64,000 bases of DNA from positions 248,001 to 312,000 of the forward strand of contig CBDEUQ010000001.1 of assembly GCA_965243325.1 (NCBI GenBank). Reading direction: 5' to 3'. Shown here piece after piece: positions 34,823 to 43,325 of the stretch. Numbering within the stretch: the first letter of the stretch is position 1; each line of letters begins with the position of its first letter. The position numbers were made by a program, and so were the translations under genes. Under the pieces are notes generated by a model. It had not been told where the DNA came from. It searched no databases and saw nothing but the letters and a program-made list of their open reading frames with translations. This DNA comes from JANQOH01 sp965243325 (GTDB lineage: Bacteria; Pseudomonadota; Alphaproteobacteria; UBA7887).

Positions 34823-35350
34823 CTACTCAACCGCCGGTTCCAGCGCCCGGGCGAGGCGCCCGGCCGCAGCGCGGGCGAAGATCAGCGTCTGGGCGCGCCG
34901 CGCCGCCGCCGCCATGCGGACTTCCGGCGCCGCCCGCGCCACCTCGCCGCGCCAGCGGTCGGCGACCACCGCGCCGACCTCGCCCGGCAGCCGGTCGAGC
35001 GGGAAGCCGGGGCCGACGGCAACGTAGAACCAGTCGCAGAACGGCAGGTACTCGGGCCACTTGCCGTCGGCGCGCCAGTCGGCGAGGCCGGACTTGACCT
35101 CGGCGACGGCGAAGCGCCCGCGCCCGTCGAGCCCGATCACGTCGACCCGCCGCCCCGAGGCGAGGCGCAGCTCGGCCAGCGTGCGGAAGCCCATCGCCTC
35201 GAACAGCCTGGCCGTGCCGCGGGCGATGTCGCCGGCGGCCTCCGTCGGCGCGCCCGCGAGGTCGGGGCGGCTGCCCGGCACGCGCTCGCCCGTCGGGCGC
35301 AGCGGCGCCGGCGGCCGCCGGCTGCCGGCGAATGGAAGAACGTGCTGCAC
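34823..35350 (-). CDS. MmcB-family DNA repair protein
   Basis: A 175-residue protein of the MmcB family, a PD-(D/E)XK-like nuclease group in Alphaproteobacteria linked to mitomycin C resistance. Matching segments are 'IARGTARLFEAMG', 'LRLASGRRVDVIGLD', 'AVAEVKSGLADWRADGKWPEY' (the E-x-K core) and 'FYVAVGPGFPLDRLP'. It starts at GTG 35350, 16 bases after the cytochrome oxidase subunit gene. It is one of the best taxonomic markers in the window. Confidence 0.87.
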   Translation of the reverse strand: MQHVLPFAGSRRPPAPLRPTGERVPGSRPDLAGAPTEAAGDIARGTARLFEAMGFRTLAELRLASGRRVDVIGLDGRGRFAVAEVKSGLADWRADGKWPEYLPFCDWFYVAVGPGFPLDRLPGEVGAVVADRWRGEVARAAPEVRMAAAARRAQTLIFARAAAGRLARALEPAVE

Positions 35351-35366
35351 GCTGCCTGCCGGCGGC

Positions 35367-35495
35367 TCAGGTCAGGAAGATCGCCATGAGCGCGAGCGTG
35401 ACGACGACGAGTGCGGTCGTCGCGGCGGTCAGCTTGACGAACCGGCTCCACATCAGCCGGTGCTCTTCGAGTTGCTGGTTCGGATCGTAGCTCAT
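35367..35495 (-). CDS. aa3-type cytochrome c oxidase subunit IV
   Basis: A 42-residue single-helix membrane protein. 'DPNQQLEEHRLMWSRFVKL' followed by one hydrophobic helix is the signature of the small bacterial aa3 oxidase subunit IV found in Alphaproteobacteria. It packs against the oxidase core. The ATG at 35495 begins the conserved part. The longer open frame upstream reads through repeat DNA and is not conserved in type. It precedes the MmcB gene. Confidence 0.88.
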   Translation of the reverse strand: MSYDPNQQLEEHRLMWSRFVKLTAATTALVVVTLALMAIFLT

Positions 35496-35579
35496 CGCCG
35501 GTCCCGGACGCTCGTTTCCCCTTGCCGTGCCGCGGAAAATACCCGACCCCGCCGCCCCGGACAAGGCGGCGCCGTGCCG

Positions 35580-35880
35580 CTGGCTCTGGACCCCGGGTCA
35601 AGCCCGGGGTGACAGAAAAAAGGATGTCGCCCCGGCTTGACCCGGGGCCCAGTCTGCCCCGAAGCGCCGCGCCGCTTGCCCCAGGACCCCGAATCGTCGC
35701 CGCGCTCCGTCGCGCTGACATGTGAGGAGCCGCCCGCCCCCCGCCCGCCCTCCACTGTCACCCCGGGCTTGTTCCGGGGTCCAGTCTGCCCCGAAGCGAC
35801 GTACCGCCTGCCCTGGACCCCGGATCGTCGCTACGCTCCGTCCCTCGGGTCAAGCCCGGGGCAGGCTCCGGTGACAGGTG
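35580..35880. repeat. dispersed hairpin repeats
   Basis: The 500-base gap to the VIT gene contains a short CCCCGGGTCAAGCCCGGGG unit (about 35588-35614), an eroded GTCGCCCCGGCTTGACCCGGGG copy, a TGTCACCCCGGGCTTGTTCCGGGG variant (about 35757), and a compound unit at about 35815-35876 fusing the ATCGTCGC-CGCTCCGTC centre to a GTCAAGCCCGGGG half. No gene was found between 35881 and 35995. Confidence 0.88.
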
Positions 35881-35995
35881 AGGGGCGGGGCAGGCGCCGT
35901 TCGTCTCCCGCTGCCGCCTCGGAACTCCGCCTCGCGCGCCGTCGTCGGAGGCGGGCCCGGTCCCCGATGCGCCGGCGCCTCGCAGGCGATCCGGG

Positions 35996-36697
35996 CTATA
36001 TGGCCCAGCCCACCAGCGCTCCGATCGCCGCCGTCGCCGCCATCGCGAGCACGCCCCAGACGGTCACCCGGGCGACGGCCTTGGGGATGTCGGCGCCGCC
36101 GATCCGCGCCGAAACCGCGCCGAGCAGGGCGAGGCTGAGCAGGGAGGCGCCGGAGACCACCGGGATCGCCTGCCCGTGCGGGGCGAGCGCCACGGCGGCC
36201 AGGGGAAGAAACGCGCCGATCGAGAACGCCGCGGCCGAGGTCAGAGCCGCCTGAACCGGCCGCACCCGGGTGGTCGTGGCGATCCCGAGTTCGTCCCGGG
36301 CGTGCGCCGCGAGAGCGTCGTGATCCATCAGCTGGGTCGCCACCGTTCGGGCCAGCTCCAGGTCGACGCCGCGCTCGACGTAGATTTGCGCCAGCTCCTC
36401 GTGCTCCGCCTCGGGGTTCGCGTCGAGCGCCCGGCGCTCGGCCCTGAGGTCCGCCCGCTCGGTATCGGATTGCGAGCTCACCGATACGTACTCGCCCGAC
36501 GCCATCGACATGGCGCCGGCGACCAGCCCCGCCGTGCCGGCGATCAGGAGGTCGGTGCGGTCGGTCGAGGCGGCGGCGACGCCCACCACCAGGCTGGCCG
36601 TCGACACGATCCCGTCGTTCGCTCCCAGGACGGCCGCGCGCAGCCAGTTGATTCGGTGCACGTAGTGACTTTCGTGATGGTGATCGGGCGTGTCCAT
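35996..36697 (-). CDS. VIT1/CCC1-family transporter
   Basis: A 233-residue membrane protein of the VIT/CCC1 family, which moves Fe2+ or Mn2+ in exchange for protons. The first helix carries 'LGANDGIVSTASLVVGVA', and 'GAMSMASGEYVSVSSQSDTE' is the second-helix hallmark with metal-binding Met, Ser and Glu. The acidic loop (80-130) follows, then three hydrophobic helices. The His-rich N-terminus 'DHHHESHYVH' could bind metal. The ATG at 36697 has an AGGAACC site. It has no operon partner. Confidence 0.92.
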   Translation of the reverse strand: MDTPDHHHESHYVHRINWLRAAVLGANDGIVSTASLVVGVAAASTDRTDLLIAGTAGLVAGAMSMASGEYVSVSSQSDTERADLRAERRALDANPEAEHEELAQIYVERGVDLELARTVATQLMDHDALAAHARDELGIATTTRVRPVQAALTSAAAFSIGAFLPLAAVALAPHGQAIPVVSGASLLSLALLGAVSARIGGADIPKAVARVTVWGVLAMAATAAIGALVGWAI

Positions 36698-36855
36698 GCG
36701 GAAGGTTCCTGCGGTTCGACGGCGGGCCGGAAGAGCGGATTTTACAACGACGCAGACGCGCCGGGTGCAGTCGTGTGCGGGGGCGCCGCCCGCGGATCGC
36801 GGCCGCGGCGTCGGCGACGTCCGCGATCGCCGCGACAGGAGGGCGCGGCCTCCAC

Positions 36856-37100
36856 TGTCACCCCGGGCTTGACCCGGGGTCCAGTCTGCCGCGACGCGCT
36901 GCGCCGCTTGCCCCCGGACCGCGGATCCTCGCTGCGCTCCGTCCGGGGTGACAGTATGGAGCCGGGGCCCAGTCTTCCCCGGCCGCGTCGTACCGCTGGC
37001 TCTGGACCCCGGGTCAAGCCCGGGGTGACAGGTAAGGGGTGGCCTGTCCCCCCACTGTCACCCCGGCCGGAGCGCAGCGGAGAGCCGGGGTCCAGTCTGC
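36856..37100. repeat. dispersed hairpin repeats
   Basis: The 485-base gap between the divergent VIT and GIY-YIG genes holds an inverted short unit (about 36856-36884), a CGCTGCGCTCCGTC-centred unit (about 36915-36953), a short unit (37004-37030) and a long-type unit (37057-37096). The bases from 36698 to 36855 show nothing recognisable. Confidence 0.9.
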
Positions 37101-37182
37101 CCCGAAGCGACGCGCCGCCCGCCTTGCCCGCGGCGGCGGGGCGCGGCTAATGTGGGCGCGCGGGCCCGCCCGGACATCCGTC

Positions 37183-37470
37183 ATGCCGTACTTCGTCTAC
37201 ATCCTCGCGAGCCGGCGCAACGGCACCCTCTACGTCGGCGTGACCAACGACATAGCCCGCCGCGTCTTCGAGCACCGCGAGGGCCAGGCCGGGTCGTTCA
37301 CCGGCCGGTACGGCGTCCACCGGCTGGTCTACGTCGAGGCGCACGACGACATCCGATACGCCATCCAGCGGGAAAAGCGCATCAAGCGCTGGCAGCGGCG
37401 CTGGAAGCTCGACCTGATCGAGCGGCGGAACCCGGACTGGCGGGACCTCTACGAGGACATCGGTCTGTGA
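37183..37470 (+). CDS. GIY-YIG nuclease-superfamily protein (YhbQ/UPF0213-like)
   Basis: A 95-residue single-domain GIY-YIG protein. 'YFVYILASRRNGTLYVGVTND' supplies the paired Tyr motifs (here YVY/YVG), then 'RRVFEHREG' with the catalytic Arg/His, and 'EREKRIKRW'-like basic helix 'QREKRIKRWQRRWK'. These small proteins are widespread putative endonucleases with unclear roles. The ATG at 37183 begins the conserved domain. Repeats flank it on both sides, so it may be moved or duplicated in the genome with them. Confidence 0.87.
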   Translation: MPYFVYILASRRNGTLYVGVTNDIARRVFEHREGQAGSFTGRYGVHRLVYVEAHDDIRYAIQREKRIKRWQRRWKLDLIERRNPDWRDLYEDIGL

Positions 37471-37499
37471 AGCGCTCTCGGGCGGCGCCGTGCCGCTTG

Positions 37500-37600
37500 G
37501 TCTGGACCCCGGGTCAAGCCCGGGGTGACAGGTTGGGGTGGGCCTGTCCCTCCATTGTCACCCCGGCCGGAGCGCAGCGGAGAGCCGGGGTCCAGTCTGC
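37500..37600. repeat. dispersed hairpin repeat pair
   Basis: One short unit (about 37503-37530) and one long unit (about 37556-37596), facing each other, between the GIY-YIG and ThDP-enzyme genes. Confidence 0.9.
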
Positions 37601-37681
37601 CCGGGGCCGCACGCCCCCCGCAGCGTTTCGCAGCCACCCTCGGCCTGCTATAAGGCGCACGCGCAACGAGGGAGGGCGGGG

Positions 37682-39343
37682 ATGAGCGATCGGATGACCG
37701 TCGGCGAGGTCGTCGCCGCGTTCCTGCAGGCGAGCGGCGTCGACACCGCCTATGGCGTGGTCTCGATCCACAACCTGCCGATGCTCGACGCCATCGCCCG
37801 CGGCAACGCGGTGCGCTTCGTCGCCGCCCGCGGCGAGGCCGGGGCCGGCCACATGGCGGACGCGCACGCCCGCGTCTCCGGCCGCCTCGCGGCGCTGATC
37901 ACCAGCACCGGGCCCGGCGCCGCCAACGCCGCCGGCGCCCTGGTCGAGGCGCGCTTCTCCGGCACGCCCCTTCTGCACGTCACCGGCCAGACCGCGACCG
38001 GCAACGTCGACCGCGCCCAGGGCGCCGTGCACGACGTGCCGCAGCAGCTCGACATGCTCGATTCGGTGTCGAAGTCGGCGTACCGCGTGCGAAGCCCCGA
38101 GACCGCGCTCGGCACGCTGACCCGCGCCGCCGCCGAGGCGCTGACCCCGCCGACCGGCCCGGTGAGCGTCGAGATCCCCATCGACATCCAGCGCGCCACC
38201 GTGCCCCGCCCGGCGACCCTGGAGACGCTGAGCCTGCCGGTGCCGCCGCCGATTCCGCCGACTCCGGAGGCGCTGGATGCGCTGGCGGCGGCGGTGCGCT
38301 CGGCCAGGCGGCCGATCCTCTGGCTCGGCAGCGGCGCCCGCGGCGCAGGCCGCGCGGTCCGGCGCCTCGCCGGCCTCGGCATCCCCGTGGTGACGAGCTG
38401 GAAGGGCCGCGGCATCCTGCCGGAGGACCATCCGCTCACCCTCGGCTCGCTCAACGGCACGCCCGAGATCGAGCGCTTCTACGCCGGCCTCGACATGATG
38501 GTCGTCGCCGGCTCGCGCCTGCGCGGCCAGGAGACCCGCGACCAGTCGCTCGCCCTGCCGCGCCGCCGCGTCCAGATCGACGTCGACCCCGCCGCCGACG
38601 GCCGCGCCTACGACAACGAGCTGTTCGTCTGCGCCGACTGCGCGCTGGCGCTCGACGGCCTCGCCGACCGCCTCGACGGCGCCTCGGTCGACCCCGGCCT
38701 CGCGGCAGAGACCGCCCGCGTCCGCGCCGCCGCAGACGCCGCCTACCGCGAGTCCCTCGGCGTCTACGCCGACTGGGCCGACCAGCTCCGCGCGGCGCTC
38801 CCGCGCGACGGCATCTTCGTCCGCGACATCACGCTCAACCACACGACGTGGGCCAACCGCATCTTCCCCGTCTACGGCACCCGCGACAGCGTCTATCCCG
38901 CCAGCGCCGCCATCGGCCCCGGCCTGCCGCTCGCCGTCGGCGCGGCGCTCGGCGGCGGCGGCCGCAAGGTGGTGGCGATGACCGGCGACGGCGGCTTCTG
39001 GCTCTCCCTCGCCGAGCTGTGGACGATGGTGCAGGAGCGCGCAGAGGTCGCGCTGGTGGTGATGAACGACGGCGGCTACGGCGTCATCAAGCAGATTCAG
39101 GACCGCATGTACGGCGGCCGCCACCACTACGCCGACATGGCCGGGCCCGACATCGAGCGGCTCTCGGGCCTCGCCGGCCTCCCCTACCTCAAGGTCTCCC
39201 GCGGGGACGAGTTCGGCGCCCGCGTCGCCGAGGCGCTGGAGCTCGACGGGCCCTCCCTCGTCGAGGTGGACATGGCGGCGGTGGGGCCCTTCCCGCCCTA
39301 CTTCGTGCCGCCCCCCTACGTCGCCGCGGAGGGGAGCCGATGA
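37682..39343 (+). CDS. thiamine diphosphate-dependent enzyme, acetolactate synthase-like
   Basis: The 553-residue protein has the three domains of the acetohydroxyacid synthase/benzoylformate decarboxylase superfamily. The cofactor-activating Glu52 is in 'ARGEAGAGHMADA', and the ThDP-Mg motif runs from 'GDGGFWLSL' to 'NDGGYG'. Unlike biosynthetic IlvB there is no regulatory subunit gene beside it. Decarboxylation of an unidentified 2-oxoacid is plausible. The GAGGGAGG site fixes the ATG at 37682. Its stop overlaps metK as ATGA. Confidence 0.88.
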   Translation: MSDRMTVGEVVAAFLQASGVDTAYGVVSIHNLPMLDAIARGNAVRFVAARGEAGAGHMADAHARVSGRLAALITSTGPGAANAAGALVEARFSGTPLLHVTGQTATGNVDRAQGAVHDVPQQLDMLDSVSKSAYRVRSPETALGTLTRAAAEALTPPTGPVSVEIPIDIQRATVPRPATLETLSLPVPPPIPPTPEALDALAAAVRSARRPILWLGSGARGAGRAVRRLAGLGIPVVTSWKGRGILPEDHPLTLGSLNGTPEIERFYAGLDMMVVAGSRLRGQETRDQSLALPRRRVQIDVDPAADGRAYDNELFVCADCALALDGLADRLDGASVDPGLAAETARVRAAADAAYRESLGVYADWADQLRAALPRDGIFVRDITLNHTTWANRIFPVYGTRDSVYPASAAIGPGLPLAVGAALGGGGRKVVAMTGDGGFWLSLAELWTMVQERAEVALVVMNDGGYGVIKQIQDRMYGGRHHYADMAGPDIERLSGLAGLPYLKVSRGDEFGARVAEALELDGPSLVEVDMAAVGPFPPYFVPPPYVAAEGSR

Positions 39344-40509
39344 CCCGCGCCGACTACCTCTTCACCAGCGAGTCGGTGTCCGAGGGCCACCCGGACAAGG
39401 TGTGCGACCGCATCTCCGACTCCGTGGTCGACGCCTATCTCGCCGCCGGCGACCCCGACGTCCGCGTCGCCTGCGAGACCCTGGCGACCACCGACCTCGT
39501 CGTCGTCGCCGGCGAGACCCGCGGCCCCGAGATCCCGCCGGCCGAGATCGAGCGCATCGTCCGCGCCGCGGTGCGCGACATCGGCTACGAGCAGGAGGGG
39601 TTCGACTGGCGCACGGCCGAAGTCGACGTGCGCCTCCACGCCCAGTCGGCGGACATCGCGCAGGGCGTGGACGATTCCGGCAACAAGGACCTCGGCGCCG
39701 GCGACCAGGGAATCATGTTCGGCTACGCCTGCCGCGAGACCGCGGCGCTGATGCCGGCGCCCATCCACTTCAGCCACGAGATCCTGCGCGCCCTGGCCGA
39801 GGCGCGGCGGTCGGGCGACGAGCCCGGCCTCGGCCCCGACGCCAAGAGCCAGGTGACGCTGCGCTACGCCGGCGGCCGGCCGGTCGGCGCCGCCTCCGTC
39901 GTCGTCTCCACCCAGCACGGCGAGGGGCTGGACCAGGCCGCGGTGCGCGAGATCGTCCGCCCCTACGTCGCCCGCGTCCTGCCCGACGGCTGGATGTGCG
40001 CCGAGGACGAGTTCTACGTCAACCCCACCGGGCGCTTCGTCATCGGCGGCCCGGTCGGCGACGCCGGCCTGACCGGGCGCAAGATCGTCGTCGACACCTA
40101 CGGCGGCGCCGCGCCCCACGGCGGCGGCGCGTTCTCGGGCAAGGACCCGAGCAAGGTCGACCGTTCGGCCGCCTACGCGGCGCGCTATCTGGCCAAGAAC
40201 GCGGTCGCCGCCGGGCTGGCCGACCGCTGCACCATCCAGCTCGCCTACGCCATCGGCGTCTCCAAGCCGCTCTCGGTCTACGTCGACACCCACGGCACCG
40301 GCGCCGTCGACGACGACCGTCTCGCCGCCGTGATGCGCGAGGCGGTGGACCTCTCGCCCCGCGGCATCCGCGACCGTCTCGGCCTCGTCCGGCCGATCTA
40401 CGCGCGCACCGCCGCCTACGGCCACTTCGGCCGCGCGCCGGACGGCGACGGCGGCTTCTCGTGGGAGCGCACCGACCTCGTTGACGACCTCAGGAGCGCC
40501 TGCGGCTGA
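39340..40509 (+). CDS. metK: S-adenosylmethionine synthetase
   Basis: The 389-residue enzyme makes SAM from methionine and ATP. 'SESVSEGHPDKVCDRISD' holds the ATP-binding His and metal Asp, 'GAGDQGIMFGYAC' is the methionine-binding loop, and 'GGGAFSGKDPSKVDRSAAY' is the phosphate loop. It is coupled to the ThDP-enzyme gene by a 4-base overlap and overlaps trmB by 29 bases. Because it starts inside an upstream gene there is no room for a SAM riboswitch leader directly ahead. Confidence 0.97.
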   Translation: MTRADYLFTSESVSEGHPDKVCDRISDSVVDAYLAAGDPDVRVACETLATTDLVVVAGETRGPEIPPAEIERIVRAAVRDIGYEQEGFDWRTAEVDVRLHAQSADIAQGVDDSGNKDLGAGDQGIMFGYACRETAALMPAPIHFSHEILRALAEARRSGDEPGLGPDAKSQVTLRYAGGRPVGAASVVVSTQHGEGLDQAAVREIVRPYVARVLPDGWMCAEDEFYVNPTGRFVIGGPVGDAGLTGRKIVVDTYGGAAPHGGGAFSGKDPSKVDRSAAYAARYLAKNAVAAGLADRCTIQLAYAIGVSKPLSVYVDTHGTGAVDDDRLAAVMREAVDLSPRGIRDRLGLVRPIYARTAAYGHFGRAPDGDGGFSWERTDLVDDLRSACG

Positions 40510-41179
40510 GCGCCCGCGGCCGGCGGCGCTCTACGGCCGCCGCCGCGGGCCGAGGCTCCGCGCCCGCCGCCGCGCGCTCGTCGCCGGCCTGCTGCCGAAG
40601 CTCCGCGTCGACCTGCCCGCCGCGGGCCGCATCGCCGACGCGCGGGCGGCGTTCGGCGCCGGACCGCGCGCGCCGGTGTGGCTCGAGATCGGCTTCGGCG
40701 GCGGCGAGCATCTGGCGTGGCAGGCGGCCCGCAACCCGGACGCCGCCTTCGTCGGCTGCGAGGCGTATCTGAACGGCATCGCGAGCCTGCTGGCCCTCGT
40801 CGAGGACGACGGCCTTGGCAACGTCCGCGTCTTCCCCGACGACGCGCGGGCGCTGGTGGCGGCCTTGCCCGGCGCCTGCCTGGAGCGCGTCTTCGTCCTC
40901 TTCCCCGACCCCTGGCCGAAGCGCCGCCACCACCGCCGGCGGCTGCTCCAGGCGGCGTTCGTCGACGAGCTGGCGCGCGTCATGGCCCCCGGCGCCGAGC
41001 TCCGCCTCGCCACCGACCACCCGGGCTACTGCCGCTGGATCCTCGCCCGCCTGCTCCCCCACCCCGCCTTCGCCTGGACCGCCCGCACCCGCCCGGAAGG
41101 CTGCCCCGAAACCCGCTACGAACAAAAGGCCCGCCGCGCCGGGCGGCCCGCCATCTGGCTTCGTTTCGTGCGGCGGTGA
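40481..41179 (+). CDS. trmB: tRNA (guanine-N7)-methyltransferase
   Basis: The 232-residue SAM-dependent enzyme methylates G46 of tRNAs. Motif I is 'WLEIGFGGGEHL', the hallmark 'LFPDPWPKRRHHRRR' binds tRNA, and 'LATDHPGYCRWIL' follows. The N-terminal 'LYGRRRGPRLR' fits the family. The only start that keeps this segment is TTG at 40481, inside metK, so expression is probably coupled to metK. metK-trmB adjacency is common in Alphaproteobacteria, and TrmB uses the SAM that MetK makes. Confidence 0.95.
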   Translation: MTTSGAPAAERPRPAALYGRRRGPRLRARRRALVAGLLPKLRVDLPAAGRIADARAAFGAGPRAPVWLEIGFGGGEHLAWQAARNPDAAFVGCEAYLNGIASLLALVEDDGLGNVRVFPDDARALVAALPGACLERVFVLFPDPWPKRRHHRRRLLQAAFVDELARVMAPGAELRLATDHPGYCRWILARLLPHPAFAWTARTRPEGCPETRYEQKARRAGRPAIWLRFVRR

Positions 41180-41199
41180 GGGGCGTCGTGCCGCCGGCT

Positions 41200-41375
41200 C
41201 TGGACCCCGGATCGTCGCTGCGCTCCGTCCGCGGCGACGGCCGAGGAATCCTCAAGCCCCGCTCCACCCTCCACTGTCACCCCGGCCGGAGCGCAGCGGA
41301 GAGCCGGGGTCCAGTCTTCCCCGCCGCCGTCGTGCCGCTGGCTCTGGACCCCGGGTCAAGCCCGGGGTGACAGGA
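41200..41375. repeat. dispersed hairpin repeats after trmB
   Basis: A GGACCCCGGATCGTCGC-centred unit (from about 41201, its right half eroded), a long-type unit (about 41275-41314) and a short unit (about 41347-41373). They may also serve as the trmB transcript end. Confidence 0.88.
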
Positions 41376-41467
41376 AGGGGCGGGACAGGCTCCGCATCCT
41401 GCGACGCTGAGGATGACGTGGACGATTCGGCGACTATCGGGCATAAACAGCAAGCGAGGAGGCGGGC

Positions 41468-41698
41468 ATGGCGCTGATGCTGGCGAAGACCTACGATGCG
41501 CTCGTCGCCGCCGGCGCGCCGGAGGACAAGGCGCGCGCGGCGGCCGAGGAGATCGCCGGCTTCGATGAACGGCTGAACCGCATCGACACGAAACTGTCGG
41601 TCATCGACACGAAACTGTCGGTCGTCATTGCCGGGCTGCTGCTCGTCGTCGGCGGGGTGGTGAAGCTCATTTTCGACATGCCCGGCCCGGCACCGTGA
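41468..41698 (+). CDS. small coiled-coil membrane protein
   Basis: A 76-residue protein of unknown function. A helical, Ala/Glu-rich N-terminus (1-35) is followed by a perfect tandem heptad 'IDTKLSVIDTKLSV' encoded by a 21-bp direct repeat (41582-41623), then one membrane helix near residues 52-68. The architecture resembles DUF1640/CCDC90-like proteins with a short coiled coil next to a membrane anchor. AGGAGG just before ATG 41468 indicates it is translated. It stands alone between repeat clusters. Confidence 0.7.
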   Translation: MALMLAKTYDALVAAGAPEDKARAAAEEIAGFDERLNRIDTKLSVIDTKLSVVIAGLLLVVGGVVKLIFDMPGPAP

Positions 41699-41752
41699 CC
41701 GACGAGAGGCACCTACCCGCGAAGTCGAGATAGCGCACGGCCGCCCCCCAAC

Positions 41753-41847
41753 TGTCACCCCGGCCGGAGCGCAGCGGAGAGCCGGGGTCCAGTCTGCCCC
41801 GAAGCGACGTGCTGCCTGCCCCGGACCCCGGATCGTCCCCGTCCGGC
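41753..41847. repeat. long-type hairpin repeat plus half unit
   Basis: A complete long-type unit at about 41754-41793 is followed by the start of a GGACCCCGGATCGTC unit that is cut short at the XRE gene's stop codon (41849). Confidence 0.85.
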
Positions 41848-41848
41848 T

Positions 41849-42175
41849 TCAATCGCGTGCATCCTGTTCGGCGATGCCGGCGAGTTCGACCGGAGGGCGG
41901 TCGGGGAAGCGGGCGATCAGCGACAGGCTGCCGCCCATTGCCTCCACCGTCCTGCGCAAGGTGGACAGCAGGAGGTCGCTCCGCTTCTCCAGCCGGGAGA
42001 CGGCATCCTGGCTGATGCCGAGCTCGCGCGCGACGTTCGCCTGGGTCAGCGCGCGGGCCTTGCGCAGCTCGCGCAGCGTCATCTCCTCGCCGACCAGCCC
42101 GGCTGCCCGTTCCTCGATCCTGCGCCGTCGCTCCGGGGGCAGTTCCGCCATCATGTCGTCAAGACTCACGGTCAT
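41849..42175 (-). CDS. XRE-family helix-turn-helix protein, antitoxin-like
   Basis: The 108-residue protein has a central Cro/CI-type HTH. 'TLRELRKARALTQANVARELGISQDAVSRLEKRSD' is the classic five-helix core with the recognition helix at 'SQDAVSRLEKR'. The N-terminal 'DDMMAELPPERRRRIEERAAGL' and C-terminal extension are typical of HigA-like antitoxins following a RelE/HigB toxin. A frame fragment ending 12 bases upstream could be the toxin's end, but the rest is missing. The protein may now act alone as a repressor. Confidence 0.85.
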   Translation of the reverse strand: MTVSLDDMMAELPPERRRRIEERAAGLVGEEMTLRELRKARALTQANVARELGISQDAVSRLEKRSDLLLSTLRRTVEAMGGSLSLIARFPDRPPVELAGIAEQDARD

Positions 42176-42187
42176 CGCGTTCTCCCT

Positions 42188-42250
42188 TCATCGGCGATTG
42201 CGGGCAAGGTGCCGGTCGAACCGCTCGTCGGAATTGACGCCGCCCCCTCG
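42188..42250 (-). pseudogene. possible C-terminal remnant of a RelE/HigB-like toxin
   Basis: In the frame ending at TGA 42188-42190, just before the XRE gene, the codons read '...NSDERFDRHLARNRR'. Many RelE-family toxins ahead of XRE antitoxins end in a similar charged tail. The frame runs backward straight into a dispersed repeat at 42254, so the body of the gene is absent. The match is short and the assignment tentative. Confidence 0.35.
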
Positions 42251-42253
42251 GTT

Positions 42254-42296
42254 GTCACCCCGGCCGGAGCGCAGCGGAGAGCCGGGGTCCGGTCTG
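42254..42296. repeat. single long-type hairpin repeat
   Basis: TGTCACCCCGGCCGG...GCCGGGGTCC with a slightly altered right flank (GGTCTGCC). It lies between the toxin-like remnant and the DMT gene. Confidence 0.9.
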
Positions 42297-42316
42297 CCCG
42301 GAAGCGGCACGGCGCT

Positions 42317-43183
42317 TCACACGCTCGCCCCGTGCCCGCGCCGCGCCGCCGGGAGCTGGGCCAGCACCGCGCCGGCGACGACGAGGACGCCGCCCGCCGC
42401 GTGCCATGCCGTGATCTCGCCGCCGAGGGGGACGATCATCGCCGCCACGTAGACCGGCACCAGGTTCTGGTGCATCGAGCCGACGGTGACGCCCAGCATC
42501 CGCGCCCCGGCCAGCCACAGCACGATCGAGACGCCGTTGGCGACCGCCGCCAGCCACAGCACCAGCGCGACCGAGGCGGCGGAGAACTCCAGCCGCGGCG
42601 GCACCAGCCCTGTGGCCAGGCCGACGCCGACGACGGCGCCGACGACCGCCGCCGCGCACGTCGTCGTCACCGCCGTCTTGCCGAGGTCGGACAGGCGGGA
42701 GAGCCTGAGCACGCAGCCGCGCGAGTACCAGACCCAGCACACGTTGGCGGCGACGACGAAGATCTCGCCGCCGAGCAGGTCGAAGCCGCCGCCGCCGGTG
42801 CCGCGCAGCGCGACGACGACGGCGCCGGCGACCGCCAGCGCGAGGCCGGCGGCGACGGGCCGCGTCAGGCGCTCGGTGCGCGCCGCGACGCCGATGACGG
42901 CGGACGTGAGCGGCACCGTGGCGGCGACGATGGCGACCGTGAGCGGGTCGGAGAAGGCGATGCCGAGGACGATGAACAGCGCCGCCCCGGCGAGGCCGAG
43001 GCCGCCGACGCGGAAGCCTTGCCCCCACGGCGCCCGGCGCAGCTCGCCGAGGCGCCCCTGTAGCGCCAGCATCAGCCACAGGAAGGGGACGGCCGCGACC
43101 AGGCGCGCCGCCGTCGCCGGCAGCGGGTGCCACGTCTCCAGCAGGATGTCGGTGAGCGGGAACGTCGTCGCCCACGTCGCCAT
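42317..43183 (-). CDS. DMT-superfamily (EamA-like) exporter
   Basis: The visible 288-residue product has about ten hydrophobic segments arranged as two EamA repeats. Landmarks are 'WATTFPLTDILLETWHPLPATAARL' near the start, the repeat junction near 'RGTGGGGFDLLGGEIFVV', and 'MLGVTVGSMHQNLVPVYVAA' in the second half. Such proteins export metabolites or amino acids. ATG 43183 is the first plausible start but removes part of helix one; the frame remains open upstream with no good start, so the true N-terminus is unclear and could have been altered by the neighbouring locus. Confidence 0.78.
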   Translation of the reverse strand: MATWATTFPLTDILLETWHPLPATAARLVAAVPFLWLMLALQGRLGELRRAPWGQGFRVGGLGLAGAALFIVLGIAFSDPLTVAIVAATVPLTSAVIGVAARTERLTRPVAAGLALAVAGAVVVALRGTGGGGFDLLGGEIFVVAANVCWVWYSRGCVLRLSRLSDLGKTAVTTTCAAAVVGAVVGVGLATGLVPPRLEFSAASVALVLWLAAVANGVSIVLWLAGARMLGVTVGSMHQNLVPVYVAAMIVPLGGEITAWHAAGGVLVVAGAVLAQLPAARRGHGASV

Positions 43184-43325
43184 GCTGAGGACGGTGACCG
43201 CGTTGCCGCGGAGCCGCGTCCCGCCCTTGCCGGCGCTCCCGCCTTCCCGCGTCGTCGCGCCGATCGGCCGGCTCCCGTTTCCGAGGCGGCCCGCCGGGGG
43301 CCGCGGTGCCGCGAGGGTGCTCGCG

